Positions 36,381 to 46,081 of a stretch of DNA of 64,000 nucleotides are shown piece by piece (position 1 is the first letter of the stretch; every line of letters starts with the position of its first letter). Location: positions 1 through 64,000 of the forward strand of contig CAYRHJ010000024.1 in NCBI GenBank assembly GCA_964424105.1. The letters run 5' to 3'. A program made the translations under genes and the position numbers. The notes under the pieces were generated by a model, which worked only from the letters and a program-made list of their open reading frames with translations, had not been told where the DNA came from and made no database searches. This DNA is from CAYRHJ01 sp964424105. Lineage in GTDB: Bacteria; Planctomycetota; Phycisphaerae; UBA1845.

Positions 36381-37169
36381 TCAAAAATCGATGTCCCCAT
36401 CGAGAATCATCGAATGTTGAATTTTGATGCAAGCGGCGTCGCCATGGGCGGGCTCGTCGCCTTTCTTGCCTACGCATTGGCAACTGGGAGCGAAACCCTT
36501 GGGGCAGCAGGACTCTGCCGATGCGCCTTCGACTTCACATTTACAACTTCCACCGGGAAAACTTTTGACGTCGTCGTCGGCCAACTGGGCCGCCAATCTG
36601 TTTCCGCCGATGCCGATTGCCCGATTCCGATTGACAAATGAAATCGCTTCCGCCCAATTCAAGGGGCCGTCGGCCGCCCGCAAACGATTCTGGACAGGCT
36701 CGTCGTCAACACCCAGCAGGAACGTTCCCCGAAAGGGTCGCCGCAAGGCTAGCCACGCATCCCGATCGGCATCGAGATTGGATTTGAACTGCCGCCAGGA
36801 GTTTCCGTTAGTTACGTCCACCAGCGCATCCGCCGCCCACTGGGGAATGACCCAATCGTTCGGATCGCCCGTTACCATTGGATCGATGGTTACCGAAACC
36901 CCATTGTGACCTGCGGGCGCGACGGTCAGCCAACCTTCGAAGCGAATGTCAGACGCTTCACCTCGCATCGTGTCGGCGTTGATTATGGAGCTTGCGTCGA
37001 ACTGGACTCCAATTCTTGTCGATCCCCGCTCGCCCGCGAAAACAGTCAAAAAACCGTCGGCGTGCAATACCACTTCTCCGTGTCCTTGGTAGAATCCGAT
37101 CGGCGACTGGGCTTGGGCTGTTCCTATAATCACGCCCAACAACAGCGCGGACCGCTTGGAGATTTGCAT
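36381..37169 (-). CDS. Secreted protein with Cys-rich C-terminus, function unknown
   Basis: 262 residues from ATG 37169, preceded by AAGGAG at nine bases. A signal peptide ends near GTAQAQ. The mature part has beta-rich stretches (GFYQGHGEVVLHADGFLTVF, then IRFEGWLTVAPAGHNGVSV) and a short Cys-dense module near the end (SCKCEVEGASAESCCPKG, then PSCQCVG), with seven or more cysteines likely in disulphides or metal binding. I do not know the family. The ribosome-binding site lies in the loop of a perfect hairpin (37171-37190), which may control translation. It is divergent from the M1 peptidase gene. Confidence 0.72.
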   Translation of the reverse strand: MQISKRSALLLGVIIGTAQAQSPIGFYQGHGEVVLHADGFLTVFAGERGSTRIGVQFDASSIINADTMRGEASDIRFEGWLTVAPAGHNGVSVTIDPMVTGDPNDWVIPQWAADALVDVTNGNSWRQFKSNLDADRDAWLALRRPFRGTFLLGVDDEPVQNRLRAADGPLNWAEAISFVNRNRAIGIGGNRLAAQLADDDVKSFPGGSCKCEVEGASAESCCPKGFAPSCQCVGKKGDEPAHGDAACIKIQHSMILDGDIDF

Positions 37170-37170
37170 C

Positions 37171-37190
37171 GTCACTAACTCCTTAGTGAC
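37171..37190 (-). promoter_or_regulatory. Hairpin presenting the Shine-Dalgarno sequence in its loop
   Basis: In the minus-strand mRNA GTCACTAA-GGAG-TTAGTGAC is a perfect 8-bp stem with the four-base loop GGAG, ending one base before the ATG. The stem also touches the start region, so it could block or tune translation of the Cys-rich secreted protein. Confidence 0.7.
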
Positions 37191-37262
37191 AGGACCGTTC
37201 AATTTCTATCGGGCATTGTCGGGAAAGGCATCCAACCTCGTCAAGTGAAATATCAAAAAATA

Positions 37263-39929
37263 ATGATGTGCGTGAACAAACATTTGAAAGGACTGATTCT
37301 TGCAACCCTAACACTTTTGGTCATGGATGGCCAAACAGCCGCAGGCGGCGGTTCTGACGTCGTTCATTGCGGGCATGGGGCCGGCGGTGCGGTTTACACA
37401 GATTTCGACCCGCATGGGGGTCAAGACCCTCGCCAATACGCGCCATCATTTCCAGTTGATTTTATTCACCTTAAATTGGATTTGGTTTTCGAGCAGTTGG
37501 AATCCAAGTCGTTTTCAGGCTCTGCGACCTATCGACTGCGGGCTGTTCGCGACGATGTGCGTATGCTAACCCTCGACGCCGTCGATCTTTACATTGAAAG
37601 TGTGCGCGACGAATCCGGTGCCGATGTCAAATTCCGACATGACGCCGAAAAACTTTTCCTCACGTTTGATAGACCACTGCCAGCCGATTCCGACTCTGTC
37701 TTGGTCATTGAGTATCGCTGCGTGGATCCGATCGAGGGAATGTACTTCGCCGTTCCCGATGATGCCTACCGTGACCGTCCTTTCGTGATTCACACGCAGG
37801 GCGAAACGGAAACTTCCCGTTATTGGTTTCCTTGCCTCGACTACCCGGGCGATCGCCTCACGACCGAGGTGGTGGCAGCCGTGCCGCGGGATTTCTTCGC
37901 CTTGTCGAATGGCGAATTAATGGAAGTCACGCAAGACAACAAAAACCGTCGCGCGATCTATCATTGGAAACAGCAGATTCCGCAAGTCTTCTATCTGGTC
38001 ACGCTGGTCATCGGTCAATTCGACGTGGTTTCTGACGATTGGCGCAATGTCCCGTTAACCTATTACGTTCCGCTGGGTCGGGCCGACGATGCCCGGCGCA
38101 CCTATCGGCGAACGCCTGAAATGGTGGAATTCTTCTCCAAGATCACGGGCATTGACTATCCCTACGAAAAGTATGCGCAGGTGAACGTTCCGCTGTTTCG
38201 ATTCGGCGGCATGGAAAACACGACGGCGACGACCATGAACGACCGAATATTACTCGACGCACGAGCGGCCATCGATAACGACGAAGATGGCTTGATTTCG
38301 CACGAGCTGGCTCATCAATGGTATGGCGACCTGATCACCTGCCGATCCTGGCCTCACATATGGCTGAACGAGGGTTTTGCGACGTTTCTTTCGTCATTGT
38401 GGCGGGAGGAAGGGTTTGGGCGCGAAGATTACCTGTATGAATTCTGGCAACGGTTTCAGGGCGTGGCGAAAGTCGATCCAACGAACAAGCCGGGCGCCAT
38501 CGTGCTGCACCGTTACTCCGATTCATTCGAGCCGTTTTTTCACAAGGGGGCGCTGGTCTATAACAAAGGCAGTTGCGTCCTGCACATGCTGCGTCATCAA
38601 CTGGGTGACGATTCGTTTTTCAAAGCCGTTCAGGCCTATACGCGGCGTTTTCGCGAAACACTGGTCGAGACCGACGATTTGCGGCGCACATTCGAGGAAA
38701 TCACCGGGCGAAATCTGGAACAGTTTTTCGATCAATGGACGAATCGACCCGGCGTGCCCCGGCTACAGGTGGACTATCGTTGGGACGCGGGGGAAAAACT
38801 GGTCGTCGTTGATATCGCGCAGACCCAGCCGATTCACGACGGTGTACCCGCCTTTCGGTTTCCCCTCGATTTATGTGTTCGTTCCGGCGGCGAGGAATAT
38901 CGAACCACGGTTGACGTCTCGACACGACAGGAGCAATTCACGCGGCGATTCGACGAGGCACCCGACCTATTCAGCGTGGACCCGTCGGCTGGCTTGCTCA
39001 TGGAATTGAAAGTTACAAAGCCCCGGTCAATGTGGTTGACAGAGCTTAACGAGGGACCGACGACGATTTCAAGGATCGTCGCGGCTCGGCATCTATCGCG
39101 ATGGGACCGACCGGAGGTGCTCGACGCGCTTGCGGACGTCGTTCGAGACGACAAACTTCACTGGTCCGTGCCTAGTGAAGCCGCCTTGTCCTTGGGCACC
39201 TTACAATCGCGGTCGGCCATGCTTGCACTCATTCAGCTCTTGGAAGCCGGCATCGACGAGCATCGGACGAGACGGGCCGTCGTTGAAGCGCTGGGCCGAT
39301 ATGACGATCCCGCCGCGGCGAGCATGCTGTTGCCCGTGGCCCGCTCGGACGTGAGTTACAACGTGGAGGCGGCAGCTACACGTGCGTTGGGAAGGATGCA
39401 CGCGAGCCGAGAGCGAGTGATTCCCCTTCTGGTTGAAAACACCGAAAAGGATTCGTACGAAGACAGAATACGCGTGGCCGCTATGGAAGCGCTGGCTGAC
39501 TTGAATGCGGACGAAGGCGTAGCGCCGGCCAAGAAATTCGCGACCTACGGTTATCACGAGCGCTTGCGAGCCGATGCGATCAGGGTGCTGGGGAAATTAT
39601 CCCAAGCGCGGGAACGACGGGAGGGCATTCGTAGTTTTCTTCTGCCGTTCCTAAACGATGTTCAACCGTGGTCACAAGAGGCTGCGTTCGATGCCCTGTC
39701 TGAGATTGGCGACGAGCGGTCGCGCGAGGCCATCGAAAACCGATTGGCGGGGGCGATGTCGATGCGTACCCGCCGGACGGCGGAGGCCGCATTGGCTCGT
39801 ATGATGGAATCTGCACCGCCCGATTATGTGCGGTCTCTTCAACAGGAACTGGAGATTCTTGGCCGTCAGATTCATCGGTTGGAAGAACAATTGGACCGTG
39901 TTGAACAACTCGTACCCTCCGGCGAATGA
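37263..39929 (+). CDS. M1 family zinc aminopeptidase with C-terminal HEAT repeats
   Basis: A secreted peptidase of about 888 residues. The signal region is followed by the beta N-domain (SFPVDFIHLKLDLVFEQLES). The exopeptidase loop is FGGMENTTAT and the zinc site HELAHQWYGD plus WLNEGFAT (HExxH-18x-E), about residues 340-370; the catalytic Tyr is probably in VLHRYSD or nearby. After about residue 590 come HEAT-like helical repeats (PEVLDALADVVRDDKLHWSV, then AAASMLLPVARSDVSYNVE), then a short coiled coil at the end. HEAT repeats replacing the ERAP1-like domain occur in some bacterial M1 enzymes. ATG 37263 is preferred over an in-frame GTG at 37245. Confidence 0.93.
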   Translation: MMCVNKHLKGLILATLTLLVMDGQTAAGGGSDVVHCGHGAGGAVYTDFDPHGGQDPRQYAPSFPVDFIHLKLDLVFEQLESKSFSGSATYRLRAVRDDVRMLTLDAVDLYIESVRDESGADVKFRHDAEKLFLTFDRPLPADSDSVLVIEYRCVDPIEGMYFAVPDDAYRDRPFVIHTQGETETSRYWFPCLDYPGDRLTTEVVAAVPRDFFALSNGELMEVTQDNKNRRAIYHWKQQIPQVFYLVTLVIGQFDVVSDDWRNVPLTYYVPLGRADDARRTYRRTPEMVEFFSKITGIDYPYEKYAQVNVPLFRFGGMENTTATTMNDRILLDARAAIDNDEDGLISHELAHQWYGDLITCRSWPHIWLNEGFATFLSSLWREEGFGREDYLYEFWQRFQGVAKVDPTNKPGAIVLHRYSDSFEPFFHKGALVYNKGSCVLHMLRHQLGDDSFFKAVQAYTRRFRETLVETDDLRRTFEEITGRNLEQFFDQWTNRPGVPRLQVDYRWDAGEKLVVVDIAQTQPIHDGVPAFRFPLDLCVRSGGEEYRTTVDVSTRQEQFTRRFDEAPDLFSVDPSAGLLMELKVTKPRSMWLTELNEGPTTISRIVAARHLSRWDRPEVLDALADVVRDDKLHWSVPSEAALSLGTLQSRSAMLALIQLLEAGIDEHRTRRAVVEALGRYDDPAAASMLLPVARSDVSYNVEAAATRALGRMHASRERVIPLLVENTEKDSYEDRIRVAAMEALADLNADEGVAPAKKFATYGYHERLRADAIRVLGKLSQARERREGIRSFLLPFLNDVQPWSQEAAFDALSEIGDERSREAIENRLAGAMSMRTRRTAEAALARMMESAPPDYVRSLQQELEILGRQIHRLEEQLDRVEQLVPSGE

Positions 39930-40363
39930 ATCGAACACCTTGGCGACCGGGCCCAAGAATGGCCATGCGGGGCTTGTTCCCATCCAAGCCGCTAACGGGC
40001 AATCTGTTGGCCTTGGCGATTGGCCGGTGGCTTGATCGACAGGGTCTTTCAGTTCTCCCGAATTATCGAAAGCGGGGCGGCGCAGGCCGGAATCCAGAAA
40101 ACGCTGCCTGGACTCCGGCGTTCGCCGGAGTGACGATCAGGACGATCCCGCTCGCGCTACCCTGGCGAAAAACGTAAAATTGAAAGACCCTGGGCGGATC
40201 GATTGCCGACTTTCATTCTGCACCCACGATTGGTATCATGCGGGTCGGCACGTGAGGCCTGAAGAGTGTTGAATCTTGGGTGGTCGAATTCGCAAGTTTA
40301 ATGATCCAGTCACTTCCTGATTTCATGGGCCGCACCAACGCATCCTATTGAAGGGTCAGATGC
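39930..40363. other. Intergenic region with dispersed palindromes
   Basis: 434 bp with no gene seen. A CCGG-palindrome block (GGCCGGAATCCAG, then ACTCCGGCGTTCGCCGGAGT) lies at about 40085-40135. The remaining sequence shows no strong promoter. Confidence 0.5.
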
Positions 40364-41770
40364 ATGAATAGGTCTTCGAGGGCATGTTGGCGGGTCGTTT
40401 CAACCGGCGGTTGGATGTTGACGTGTCTGGCGGGTTGCTTGGAGGACCGGCCCGCCTCCGCGGTGTCAGAAAAAATGCCCGCCGAACAGTTCGTGATTCT
40501 GACCCCCACGAACGAGTCCATTCGCGACGCGTTCGGATTCGAGTTCTCGAGCTGGCATCGACAGAATTATGGTGTCGAGGTGGATGTTTCGTGGATTGTT
40601 CGCGGCACCCCTGAATGTGTCCAATACGTTGAGGATTTTTACACGCTGCCCAGCGAAGTCGCCCCGCGGACGGCGCCGGATGTTATTTTCGGCGGAAGCG
40701 TCGTGGACCATACCTTGTTGGCGGAGCGAGGCCGATCCATTCCCGTCGAGCTGGGAGACGTTATCGCTGACTTGCCCACCGAGGTGGCGGGTATTCCGAC
40801 GCGAGACAAGCAGAATCGCTGGTTCGCGACGAGTCTTACCAGTTTCGGAATCCTGTTTAATCATCAAGCAGGTCAGGCCTACGGTTTGGAACCGCCCACT
40901 CGATGGTCGGATCTGGCGGATCCGCGATATTACAGTTGGATGGCGATTGCGGACCCGCAGGTGAGCGGCAGCAATCGCTTCGGGATGATGCTTGTACTTC
41001 AGCAACACGGATGGTCCGAAGGCTGGGGAATTCTCATCCGTATCCTCGCTAACTCCCGAGCCGTGGTGGGCACCAGCTCCAGAGCGCTGGACCAGGTTCA
41101 GGATGGCGTTTCCTTGGCGGCCTTTGCGGCGGACGTGGACGGGATGAGCCGTGCCGAGCGGTTCGCGCCGTTGCTGTCCTACATTCAGCCGGAGGATGGC
41201 ACGGCTGTCACTCCGGACGCGCTCAGCCTGCTTCACTGTTCCACCAACCGCAAGATCGGTGAACGATTTCTTCGCTATTGCCTGAGCGACGCCGGGCAGG
41301 AGTTATGGTCCGTTCACCAGGATCGTCGAAGAATTTACCAGCCGACGCTTTACCACTACCCCATCTCGCCCACGTTCTATGAAAAGCGTTGGGATGATTT
41401 GGCGCTCAAACGAAATCCGTTGACCGACGATTCCGGGCTACGAATCGACGCCGTCGAAAGCCACCGGCAGATGCGGGCCATCGCTCCACTGGTGACGGCC
41501 GCCTGCGGAGTCAACCATCTCGAATTACATCGCCTGTGGGGTAAGATCATCAACGCCGGTATGCCCGCTGACGCCTTGGCTGCGCTGCTTGAGCCGCCCC
41601 TGAGCGAAGAACAGGCCTTTGCAATGGCAGACGAGTATCAGAAAGCGGAACCAGTGGCTGCGGCGGCCATTCTGCATCAATGGACCAGTCGATTTCAGGA
41701 ACAGTACAAGCGCATTGGAGAGATGCTGGTTGATCTGACAGCAGCGCCGACCGGTCGACCTGCGCATTAG
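40364..41770 (+). CDS. Extracellular solute-binding lipoprotein (iron(III)-type fold), orphan
   Basis: 468 residues with a lipobox CLAGC at about 22-26. The body resembles periplasmic binding proteins of the iron/AfuA class (VILTPTNESIRDAFGFEFSSWH, then APDVIFGGSVVDHTLL, then WFATSLTSFGILFNHQ, then ATVTPDAL-like SLLHCSTNRKIGERFLRYCLS). A C-terminal extension of about 100 residues follows the usual fold. No permease or ATPase gene is near, so it may serve a distant transporter or act as a sensor. The downstream neighbour is a DUF1801 protein. The ligand is not predictable from sequence. Confidence 0.85.
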   Translation: MNRSSRACWRVVSTGGWMLTCLAGCLEDRPASAVSEKMPAEQFVILTPTNESIRDAFGFEFSSWHRQNYGVEVDVSWIVRGTPECVQYVEDFYTLPSEVAPRTAPDVIFGGSVVDHTLLAERGRSIPVELGDVIADLPTEVAGIPTRDKQNRWFATSLTSFGILFNHQAGQAYGLEPPTRWSDLADPRYYSWMAIADPQVSGSNRFGMMLVLQQHGWSEGWGILIRILANSRAVVGTSSRALDQVQDGVSLAAFAADVDGMSRAERFAPLLSYIQPEDGTAVTPDALSLLHCSTNRKIGERFLRYCLSDAGQELWSVHQDRRRIYQPTLYHYPISPTFYEKRWDDLALKRNPLTDDSGLRIDAVESHRQMRAIAPLVTAACGVNHLELHRLWGKIINAGMPADALAALLEPPLSEEQAFAMADEYQKAEPVAAAAILHQWTSRFQEQYKRIGEMLVDLTAAPTGRPAH

Positions 41771-41844
41771 GCAGCCGGTCGCACGATACGACTTGGGGCA
41801 TGAGCCATTGAACATGCAGCAATGGGCTACGCCCGTTTACGAGC

Positions 41845-41905
41845 TGGATTCCGGCTTTCGCGGGAATGACGTATGCGGCTTTCGCCGAAATGACGGAATG
41901 GGTTC
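41845..41905. repeat. Dispersed CCGG palindromes upstream of the DUF1801 gene
   Basis: ATTCCGGCTTTCGCGGGAAT and a decayed second copy (GGCTTTCGCCGAAATGACGG) form the same family as at 280, 14776, 33390 and 55572. Confidence 0.75.
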
Positions 41906-41953
41906 GAATGACGATGAGTGGACCGCGACTAATCAGGGGAGCATTGAAATCCT

Positions 41954-42523
41954 ATGCAAAGCAGCGCGACAACCGTGGAGCAATACTTGGCTTCACTTCC
42001 CGAAGATCGTCAGAAAGCCTTGCTGGCTGTCCGCGAGGTTATTTTGAAGAACCTGCCGGCGGGATACGAGGAGGGCATGCAATACGGGATGATCGGATAC
42101 TTCGTCCCGCACAGCGTTTACCCTGCCGGCTATCACTGCGATCCGACTCAGCCGCTGCCGTACGCCGCATTGGCCTCTCAAAAGAACTACATGTCGGTCT
42201 ATCTGAATTGCATGTACGCGAACACACCTCAGGAAGTCTGGTTTCGCGAAGCTTGGGCGAAGACCGGCAAGAAACTGGACATGGGCAAGTGTTGCGTTCG
42301 ATTCAAGAAAATCGACGACCTTCCGCTGAACGTCATTGGTCAAGCCATCAAGCGCGTTCCTGCGAAGCAATACATTGCGCTTTACGAAGCGGCTAGGAGC
42401 AGTTCCCAATCGCGAGGGCAAAGCGCCCCCAAACCCAAGACCACGATCAAGAAGACCGCGAAGTCGACCGCGAAGAGTCGCGCGAAAACGCCCAGTCGGG
42501 CTGATCGCAAGTCAAGCGTGTAG
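41954..42523 (+). CDS. DUF1801 (YdhG/YjhX-like) protein with Lys-rich tail
   Basis: 189 residues. The DUF1801 core reads TTVEQYLASLPEDRQKALLA, then LPAGYEEGMQYGMIGYFVP, then NYMSVYLNC and GKCCVRFKKIDDLPLNVIGQ. About 45 C-terminal residues are almost only Lys, Ala, Ser, Thr and Pro, a histone-like tail that could bind nucleic acid. Function of the family is not established; some members are thought to act in iron or stress physiology. Convergent with the PilZ gene, with two small hairpins (42530-42560) between them. Confidence 0.87.
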   Translation: MQSSATTVEQYLASLPEDRQKALLAVREVILKNLPAGYEEGMQYGMIGYFVPHSVYPAGYHCDPTQPLPYAALASQKNYMSVYLNCMYANTPQEVWFREAWAKTGKKLDMGKCCVRFKKIDDLPLNVIGQAIKRVPAKQYIALYEAARSSSQSRGQSAPKPKTTIKKTAKSTAKSRAKTPSRADRKSSV

Positions 42524-42529
42524 ACACTT

Positions 42530-42560
42530 GGGGCCTGGCGCCCCTGGTTTAATGAACCAG
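42530..42560. terminator. Tandem hairpins between convergent genes
   Basis: GGGGC-CTGGC-GCCCC (42530-42544) abuts CTGGTT-TAATG-AACCAG (42544-42560). They lie between two converging genes and may terminate both, though neither has a long T run. Confidence 0.4.
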
Positions 42561-42630
42561 CGCTCCGCCGATTCATGGACCGCCTGCCTGCGCGTATTCG
42601 TGCGGAGAATGGCGAGTGAGCAAGCGGGAA

Positions 42631-43359
42631 TCAGCCGCCAACGCCAGCCAGGCGGCGGGCGTGCTCGCGTTGAACGGATAGACTCAATTTCAGCGTGCCG
42701 GCAAGAAGGTTGTTGCCGCCGGGCGTCTTGTCGACGCAACTCACGCCGTAGCGGATGCGCCCATTTCCTAGCTCACGAACACTTTGCACGCATACTTGCC
42801 CTGCATACTCGGCGCCTTCGTGAAAAAGCTTAGCGGAGACAATGTTGGCCACGACATACTTCAAACTCGATGATAGTGCGAAGCCCGTGACACTTACATC
42901 CAATAGTGGACAGTTCGTCTCCCTCCCAAATTCAACGGTCAGTCCCGCGATCACAGTGGAGACGCGATAGCATTCGCGGGTATCCGCCGAGACCGGCTGG
43001 CCAACCGTTTCAAAGGTGATGACGTAATTGGGTTCCGTTTCGACGTCGCCGATGACGCGTGCGGCCTGCTTGACGAAGTCTTTCCCACTGTGAAAAAAGG
43101 CCATAATTTCTTGATCGGAAATGACTTGGGTTTCGCGCTTCTCCATTTCCACGTGGTATTGGCCGTCCACAGCTCCGACGACCTTGGCTGGGTGCAGGAA
43201 ACGCCGGCGCATTTCATTGGGGAGTTGCAGGAATACGTCTTGACCTAAGCCCAACATTTCGATTGCTCCGCCACCCACGATGGCAGTGTCCGATTCACGT
43301 GCCCAATACAGTGATCGACCATCGAACTGGGCGGCAACAATCTGAAAGTTGCGCCGCAC
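42631..43359 (-). CDS. PilZ-domain protein (probable c-di-GMP receptor)
   Basis: 242 residues. An N-terminal YcgR-like beta domain (about 1-105) precedes the PilZ domain. Its conserved nucleotide-binding features are the Arg pair in RECYRVST and the DVSVTGFAL motif (D/N-x-S-x-x-G). The tail region VRELGNGRIRYGVSCVD matches the end of PilZ. Divergent from an HDOD regulator 164 bp away, which suggests a small signalling locus. The motility or polysaccharide output is not visible here. Confidence 0.82.
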   Translation of the reverse strand: MRRNFQIVAAQFDGRSLYWARESDTAIVGGGAIEMLGLGQDVFLQLPNEMRRRFLHPAKVVGAVDGQYHVEMEKRETQVISDQEIMAFFHSGKDFVKQAARVIGDVETEPNYVITFETVGQPVSADTRECYRVSTVIAGLTVEFGRETNCPLLDVSVTGFALSSSLKYVVANIVSAKLFHEGAEYAGQVCVQSVRELGNGRIRYGVSCVDKTPGGNNLLAGTLKLSLSVQREHARRLAGVGG

Positions 43360-43523
43360 ATCAAGTCGAATTATCGGACACCGTCATGCGATAAAGGTTC
43401 ACCAAGAATCGATGCACTGAAAGCGCCGATGAAAAGTGGGCAGTGAACAGTAGAAGCTGGTTGGGGGTCGCACCGTCGACCATGGCGCTATGTCCCATTG
43501 ACCAACATTTTGGTGATGACGAA

Positions 43524-44498
43524 ATGAATGACGATCGCACGCCAACGATAGTGCCTGAAGTGGTGGACCGCATCCTGGACAGGGCCGAACTGCCGTCGCT
43601 GCCCGAAGCCGCTCTCCGACTTCTCGAATTGTGTCGCGACGAACGCGTTGGTACGCAGGAGATCGTCAAGGTACTGGAGCTGGATGCGGCGCTGAGCGCC
43701 CGATTGCTGAGGGTAGCCAACAGCAGCTACTTCGGCCAACAGTACCTGGTCAGCACCTTGACGCGAGCCGCGGTCGTACTGGGAAATGAACACCTGCGGG
43801 CCGCGGCACTGGGATTCCTGCTGACTCGCGGCTGGAACCGATTGGGCCACGACGATTTCGATATACGCGAGTATTGGCGCGACAACATCATCCGCGCCTG
43901 TTTGGGGCGTGAATTGGCGACGGTGATGAAATTGCACCCGGCGGAACAGGCCTTCCTGGTCAATCTGCTGAGCGATCTCGGGACGATCGTCATGGTCACC
44001 TACTATGGCAGTGAATACATCGATATTTATCGGCAGTATCGGTTCGATTCCACGGCTCGATGCCAAGTGGAGCGCGACGAGTTTCAGACGGACCATGCGA
44101 CGGTGGGCAGGACGCTGGCACTGCGTTGGAAGCTCCCCGAATCGTTGGTCACCGGAATCGGACGACGTTGTGCTGAGCCCCCCTACATGCAAACGCGAGA
44201 CCCTTCGTTGATTATGTGGCAACTGTCGTACTTCTGTGCCCAAGTTCCATTCGCCGCTGACAAGCAAACGGCCCAAATCAAATCCGCGCTGCGACATTTG
44301 GCCATCTGTTCCTTTGGTTTGTCTTTTGAGGCACTGAGCGCCGCATTCCTAGCCGCCATCGACCAATTCAATTTTCTGCGCGATGTGTTTTCCGACCTTT
44401 CACCCGCCGATTGCGATGCTACCACGTTGATGGCCGAGGCCTCGACGCTCTTCGATTCGATCGACCGAGAGGTGGCGGAGCGCGTTTCCATTTCGTAA
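43524..44498 (+). CDS. HDOD-domain signalling protein
   Basis: 324 residues from the ATG at 43524; an in-frame ATG at 43443 would add 27 atypical residues. The HDOD fold (metal-independent HD relative) is recognisable in LPSLPEAALRLLELCRDERV, then ALSARLLRVANSSYFGQQY, then VVLGNEHLRAAALGF and LVNLLSDLGTIVMV. These proteins usually pass signals in motility, biofilm or stress networks. It lacks a GGDEF, EAL or receiver domain. It faces away from the PilZ gene. Confidence 0.9.
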   Translation: MNDDRTPTIVPEVVDRILDRAELPSLPEAALRLLELCRDERVGTQEIVKVLELDAALSARLLRVANSSYFGQQYLVSTLTRAAVVLGNEHLRAAALGFLLTRGWNRLGHDDFDIREYWRDNIIRACLGRELATVMKLHPAEQAFLVNLLSDLGTIVMVTYYGSEYIDIYRQYRFDSTARCQVERDEFQTDHATVGRTLALRWKLPESLVTGIGRRCAEPPYMQTRDPSLIMWQLSYFCAQVPFAADKQTAQIKSALRHLAICSFGLSFEALSAAFLAAIDQFNFLRDVFSDLSPADCDATTLMAEASTLFDSIDREVAERVSIS

Positions 44499-44715
44499 GA
44501 TCGGTCTGCGCGACAATCATGCCATGCGGCACCTGACCCGCCACAAACTCGCCGACGAACGACGCCTAAACTGTTTTGAGAGATAATCATAGCCCGCCCA
44601 GCCCGCGTCTGGGTTAATTGGTGATGGTCGATGCGATCATCAACGAATACGGATTTGACGCCGGCGCGACCGCGGCGCATAAATCGATCTCCTACGGAAT
44701 GGGTTGAAAGGCGTT

Positions 44716-45969
44716 ATGGGGCTGGTGGTTCAAAAATTCGGCGGGACCAGCGTGGCCGATGCGGGCAAGATCCATCGTGCCGCGCGGCGAGCGATACGGG
44801 CCCGCATGAGCGGGCAACGCGTCGTCATGGTTGTGTCGGCGATGGGGCGGACCACGGACAAGCTGTTGGCGCTAGCCGGGGAGGTATCCGCTAGTCCCTC
44901 GAAACGCGAGCTGGATATGCTGCTCACCACGGGCGAACAGGTCAGCATCGCGCTGTGTGCCATGGCCATTCACGACGCGGGTCACGAAGCCATCAGCCTG
45001 ACCGGCGGTCAACTGGGGCTGGTCACCGACAGCGTGCATACCAAGGCTCGCATTCGCAAGATCGAGCGCCAACGGATGGAACGTGAGCTGGACGCGGGTA
45101 AAATCGTCATCGTCGCCGGTTTCCAGGGCATCGACGATGCAGGGGAAATCACTACGCTGGGCCGAGGCGCTTCGGACACGACCGCAGCCGCGTTGGCGGC
45201 GGTGCTGGGCGCGGAACTGTGCGAAATCTATACGGACGTGGATGGCGTCTACACGGCTGATCCCCGACTCGTCCCCGGCGCTCGCAAAATCGACCGTATC
45301 AGTTACGATGAAATGCTGGAAATGGCGTCGGCGGGCGCGGGAGTCATGCACGGCCGCGCTATTGAGTTTGCCATGCGATTCGATGTGCCGATTCACGTTC
45401 GCAGTTCGTTAACCGATGCGCCGGGAACGATGATAGTGAAAGAAACCGAGGGGATGGAGGCGGTGGCCGTCCGGGGCGCGACGCTTCGCGAAGGGCTGTC
45501 CACGGTGGCATTGATCGGGGTTCCCAACACGCCCGGTTTGGCCGCGGCGGTCTTCGGCGCCCTGTCGGCCAAGAACATCATCATCGACGACATCATTCAG
45601 AACGTTTACGCCCACGAAGAGTTGGCCAACATCGGTTTCCTTGTCGATGGATCGGATGCGCCGATGGCCCGGGAGATTGCCGAGCGCCTGGCCCGTGAAC
45701 ATCAGTTTCAGGGCATCGAGTTTCACGACAGCGTGTCCAAGGTCAGCGTCATCGGCGTGGGCATGCGCTCGCACTTCGGCGTCGCAGCCACGATGTTCGG
45801 CGCGCTCGCCGCAGCGAACGTCAACATTCATAATATTTCCACCAGCGAGATCGTTATCAGTTGCATCGTGGATCATGCGGATGGACCCAAGGCGCTGGCC
45901 GCGGTGCATGACGCATTTGATCTGTCGTCATTGAACGGCGACGCGATCAACAATGGCGGGCCGGCCTGA
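44716..45969 (+). CDS. lysC: Aspartate kinase with two ACT domains
   Basis: First step of Lys, Thr, Met and diaminopimelate synthesis. 417 residues from ATG 44716 (MGLVVQKFGGTSVADAG). Kinase motifs are VVMVVSAMGRTTDKL, TTGEQVSIALCA, then TLGRGASDTTAAALAAVLGAE and EIYTDVDGVYTADPR. The tail carries two ACT domains for feedback (VALIGVPNTPGLAAAVFGALS, then VSVIGVGMRSHFGVAATMFG). No other pathway gene is adjacent. The size fits the alpha/beta LysC class with an internal start for the beta subunit possible. Confidence 0.96.
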   Translation: MGLVVQKFGGTSVADAGKIHRAARRAIRARMSGQRVVMVVSAMGRTTDKLLALAGEVSASPSKRELDMLLTTGEQVSIALCAMAIHDAGHEAISLTGGQLGLVTDSVHTKARIRKIERQRMERELDAGKIVIVAGFQGIDDAGEITTLGRGASDTTAAALAAVLGAELCEIYTDVDGVYTADPRLVPGARKIDRISYDEMLEMASAGAGVMHGRAIEFAMRFDVPIHVRSSLTDAPGTMIVKETEGMEAVAVRGATLREGLSTVALIGVPNTPGLAAAVFGALSAKNIIIDDIIQNVYAHEELANIGFLVDGSDAPMAREIAERLAREHQFQGIEFHDSVSKVSVIGVGMRSHFGVAATMFGALAAANVNIHNISTSEIVISCIVDHADGPKALAAVHDAFDLSSLNGDAINNGGPA

Positions 45970-46081
45970 TTCACTGCGCATCGTCCCGGCGAAATCGTTT
46001 GGCGGCGGGATTGTCCCTCAGAATCCGCAATCATCGAAACGCAAGCGTCAACCCGGCTAAAACCGACTTGAAAGTCGAGTC

